Assembly (NCBI GenBank): GCA_016928995.1
Contig: JAFGJS010000066.1
Span: forward strand, 1-16,440
Length of the DNA stretch: 16,440 nucleotides
Reading direction: 5' to 3'
DNA from: Candidatus Sumerlaeota bacterium
GTDB lineage: Bacteria > Sumerlaeota > Sumerlaeia > JAFGJS01
Each line of letters opens with the position of its first letter. The stretch's first letter is position 1. The notes under the pieces are model-generated. The model did not search any database, was not told the DNA's origin, and was given only the letters and a program-made list of their open reading frames with translations. A program made the position numbers and the translations under genes. Of the stretch, positions 14,443-16,440 are shown piece by piece.

Positions 14443-15370
14443 GTTTTCTCCTTTTAACAACTCAATAATGATTTTCTTAGATCTATTGTCATTAAGCCCT
14501 CTATGAACATTTAATTTGCTTTTTAAGACATTAAAATATCCATCCAATGAGTTAGTAGTATTAGGAATATTGAGTTCTGGATATTTTAGATAAGTAAATA
14601 AATATGGTAAATTAGTTTTTAGACTACGATAAGCAGATCGCAATCGCTTATGAGTATAATTCCATCGTCCTGTTTCAGGATTGATGGTTTTTTGTTTTAA
14701 AAAATCTTTCCATTTTTCGTACCACTGATTCAATTGTCTGGTAAATGATTCCTCATCAGCCCTGATTAAAGTGGCTGTTATTTCTTTTAATTCAATACTG
14801 GATTCTAATTTAGGATCGCTCGTCAAATATCTTAAGACTATTTGTGTTTGATGAAAGTGGCACATTTGGACTGGGATGTCACTAAATGCCTGTCTAACAC
14901 CCCTTTTACCGTCTAAAACGATAGCTTCAATTTTAAATCCATTCTTTTCCAGATGACTTCTTCCTTGCTGATAAATACTAACTTTTTCATAAGGAGCAAA
15001 CTTCCACCAAATATTCTTTTTTAAGTTTGGTTCTCTAAATACACATAGTCCTTTAACTCGAGAAAAGAAAGTGACATCAGCTACTATGACTAAGGATTGG
15101 GGATTAAGCTTTACTATACTTTTAACCTCTAATTCATCTAATTTTGTTTGTATCCATCTTGTACTTCGATTATACTTTCTGGCTAGACTAAGATATGTTT
15201 GCCGTTGCCAGACATATTGATTAAATAATTCATTTTTAAAGTTTCTATCTCTTTTTTTACTTTGAAATCTTTTACCACAATTTAAACATTTATATAGTTG
15301 TAAACCTCTTTGTCTGCCATTCTTTTTAACTCGATTATTTTTACAAAATAGGCATCTTTTTATTGGGCAT
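14440..15370 (-). pseudogene. IS256/MULE-type DDE transposase with apparent 1-nt frameshift near the start
   Basis: Minus-strand translation gives a continuous transposase-like frame of 317 codons, from just after a TAG at 15394-15396 to the TAG at 14440. No ATG, GTG or TTG occurs in its first 130 codons. An ATG at 15370 lies in another frame; deleting one A from the A5 run (T5 at 15357-15361) joins the two and yields 309 aa starting M-P-N-K-R-C-L-F-C. In that numbering a zinc ribbon has C6-x2-C9 and C28-x2-C31, then candidate catalytic D98 (V-A-D-V-T-F-F) and D153 (V-L-D-G-K-R-G), C-H-F-H at 170-173 and T-T-N-S-L-D-G near 271-277, where IS256 relatives often have Glu in place of Asp276. The extra A could be a mutation, an assembly error or a slippage site. 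Only the last 141 residues follow an in-frame ATG. Confidence 0.8.
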
Positions 15371-15420
15371 ATTAGTTTGTAGTTAGTTTTTATCTAAAAT
15401 ATAACATAAGTTAGTGTTTT

Positions 15421-15445
15421 TAGCCCCTCATTTTTTCTATTAACC
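15421..15445. repeat. Right terminal inverted repeat of the IS
   Basis: The reverse complement starts GGTTAATAGAA and ends TGAGGGGCTA, pairing with 14417-14442. The transposase reads inward from this end. Confidence 0.88.
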
Positions 15446-15454
15446 CAAATTATG
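15446..15454. repeat. Right target-site duplication of the IS
   Basis: CAAATTATG, identical to 14408-14416. Removing the IS and one copy restores a continuous AT-rich spacer. Confidence 0.85.
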
Positions 15455-15652
15455 GAAGATAGGCGATTTTTGAGCTTGAGTGCAAATTCTGCTTGAACTC
15501 GATGATGCCGTTCTGTTAGGTTAGCGGTGGACTATGGCATTGAGTTGTTTGCGGTCATCTATTAAGTTTGCAGATGTTTCGTTTTTGCCGATTTACACGT
15601 TTTTTTGTTTTCCCCGATAGTCATTTTAGAATCCATTTTGAAGGAGCCGGTC

Positions 15653-16440
15653 ATGCGTTTCGAAGCCGAACTTTCCCGTCCGCTGTTCCATAATTCTAAG
15701 GTGTGGATGATTCTATTTATCTTGTTTCTTCTGTCGCGAGGGGGGCAGGGGGCGACGTGGTCGGTGGGGAGCGGGGGGGATTTTGGCTCGCTCTCCGCAG
15801 CGCTGGCTTCGCCGTCGGTGGCGGAGGGGGATGTGCTGGAACTGCTGGCGGGGGCGCATGCGTGCGGGGCTTTGACGTGGACGAAGCGGGTGAGTATCAT
15901 GGGGGCGGAGGGCGTGCGGCCGGCGTTGCTTTTGCCGGGGACTTTGGAGGCGGCGTTCGATGGGGCGGGGTCGATCACGGGGGTGGATTTGCTGGCGTCG
16001 GGGGCGGTCAGCGGGGCGCTGGTGCGGGTGAGTGCGAGCGAGTCGGCGTTGACGTTGAGCAGCGTGGACATTGGGACGACGGGGACGGGTTCGGCGGACG
16101 TGGGTTTGGCGGCGGATGCTGGCGCATTAAGCTTGGAGGATGTGGCGGTTGCGGGCGATTTCGATTTGGGTTTGCGGGCGGGGACGTCGAGTTCGGCGGC
16201 GGGGAGCGTGGAAGGTTCGCAGGTGGATGTGGCGGTTGCGGGCGAGGCGCTGGAGGTTTGGGGTGCGCTGGCGTTGGCGGATTCGTCGGTGACGATCGCT
16301 GCGGGCGAGTCGCTGGGCGGTGCGGTGAACGCGGGCGGGGCGCTGCAGTTGGAGCGCTGCGAGGTGTTGGGCGAGTCGTTGGCGAGCGGGGGGATTCTGT
16401 TTGAGCTGGAGGCGCGGGGGACGACGGTCACGCTGGTGAA
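15653..16440 (+). CDS. Secreted repeat-rich surface protein, 5' part (runs off the window)
   Basis: The frame is open for 262 codons from the ATG at 15653 to the window edge. AAGGAG at 15641-15646 sits 6 nt before the ATG. A long signal peptide has a hydrophobic core W-M-I-L-F-I-L-F-L-L-S (18-28) and probable cleavage near G-Q-G-A (34). The mature part opens with W-S-V-G-S-G-G-D-F-G-S-L-S-A-A-L, a usual start for parallel beta-helix or Pmp/autotransporter-like passengers, and continues as Ala/Gly/Ser/Leu/Val-rich strands with quasi-repeats (V-D-V-A-V-A-G-E, E-D-V-A-V-A-G-D). Codon use is extreme for G at third positions (GCG, GGG, TCG, GTG, TTG), which also keeps long antisense frames open. 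No anchor domain is visible yet. The IS lies about 200 bp upstream; no promoter is clear in 15455-15640. Confidence 0.8.
   Translation, partial: MRFEAELSRPLFHNSKVWMILFILFLLSRGGQGATWSVGSGGDFGSLSAALASPSVAEGDVLELLAGAHACGALTWTKRVSIMGAEGVRPALLLPGTLEAAFDGAGSITGVDLLASGAVSGALVRVSASESALTLSSVDIGTTGTGSADVGLAADAGALSLEDVAVAGDFDLGLRAGTSSSAAGSVEGSQVDVAVAGEALEVWGALALADSSVTIAAGESLGGAVNAGGALQLERCEVLGESLASGGILFELEARGTTVTLV
15740..15779 (+). other. Poly-G tracts with G-quadruplex pattern early in the surface-protein gene
   Basis: Four G-runs of 6, 5, 4 and 7 (15740-15745, 15748-15752, 15766-15769, 15773-15779) fall in the codons around the signal-peptide cleavage site and encode Gly-rich sequence. Such runs can form a quadruplex in the coding strand or mRNA, and long homopolymers can slip during replication. 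Confidence 0.6.

Larger units (their letters stand above)
14417..15445 (-). mobile_element. Complete IS256/MULE-type insertion sequence, 1029 bp
   Basis: The element is bounded by 25-26-bp terminal inverted repeats and a 9-bp direct repeat of target DNA, and carries one transposase frame filling nearly all of it. Its base composition is strikingly AT-rich (many AAA, TTA, ATA and AAT codons) against the GC-rich genes on either side, a sign of recent arrival from an AT-rich source. It is inserted in the spacer between the divergent HEAT-like and G-rich surface-protein genes, so it could separate or alter their promoters. The intact ends and duplication argue for a recent insertion. Confidence 0.9.

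Noticed and set aside
15562-16431. 289-codon minus-strand and 233-codon plus-strand frames over the G-rich surface gene
   Set aside because: Both are low-complexity shadows. The frame starting at 15653 has a Shine-Dalgarno and signal peptide and stays open to the window edge.

Overview
The window looks like a contig from a Gram-negative-type bacterium of moderate to high GC, not confidently assignable to a phylum. Its large secreted parallel beta-helix proteins, peptidoglycan synthesis (MurD), a GAF histidine kinase and a GAF/SpoIIE-type phosphatase would suit an environmental PVC- or FCB-like or candidate-phylum genome. That placement is inference. No rRNA, tRNA or CRISPR array was seen.

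Left half (1-7619), mostly core genes: a small HEPN-like protein (minus), a stand-alone murD (minus), a COG0731-like radical SAM protein (plus), a soluble GAF histidine kinase (plus) facing a membrane-anchored GAF/PP2C phosphatase (minus) tail to tail, then glyA (minus) with a clear intrinsic terminator. The kinase and phosphatase may belong to one signalling circuit, but no response regulator, anti-sigma factor or antagonist is visible.

Middle (7806-12840), accessory and partly decayed: two tandem secreted beta-helix paralogs. The second has lost its signal peptide and N-terminal domain at a sharp junction with a double-HTH regulator gene that reads the other way. Beyond it lie a 3' gene remnant, an orphan 84-aa gene, a plus-strand promoter / structured RNA / terminator unit of about 200 nt with no convincing ORF, a conserved-looking 137-aa protein, and a nested inverted repeat.

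Right part (12838-16440): a small hypothetical gene and a membrane-anchored HEAT-like protein (both minus). Next is a complete, AT-rich IS256/MULE-type insertion sequence of 1029 bp with terminal inverted repeats and a 9-bp target duplication. Its transposase reads through cleanly if one A is removed from an A5 run near the ATG. Last is the 5' part of a very G-rich secreted surface protein (plus) that runs off the end. The IS sits between the divergent HEAT-like and surface-protein genes.

The best candidates for something undescribed are the orphan structured RNA unit at 11554-11784, the double-truncation junction near 10340, and the HEPN-like gene beside murD.
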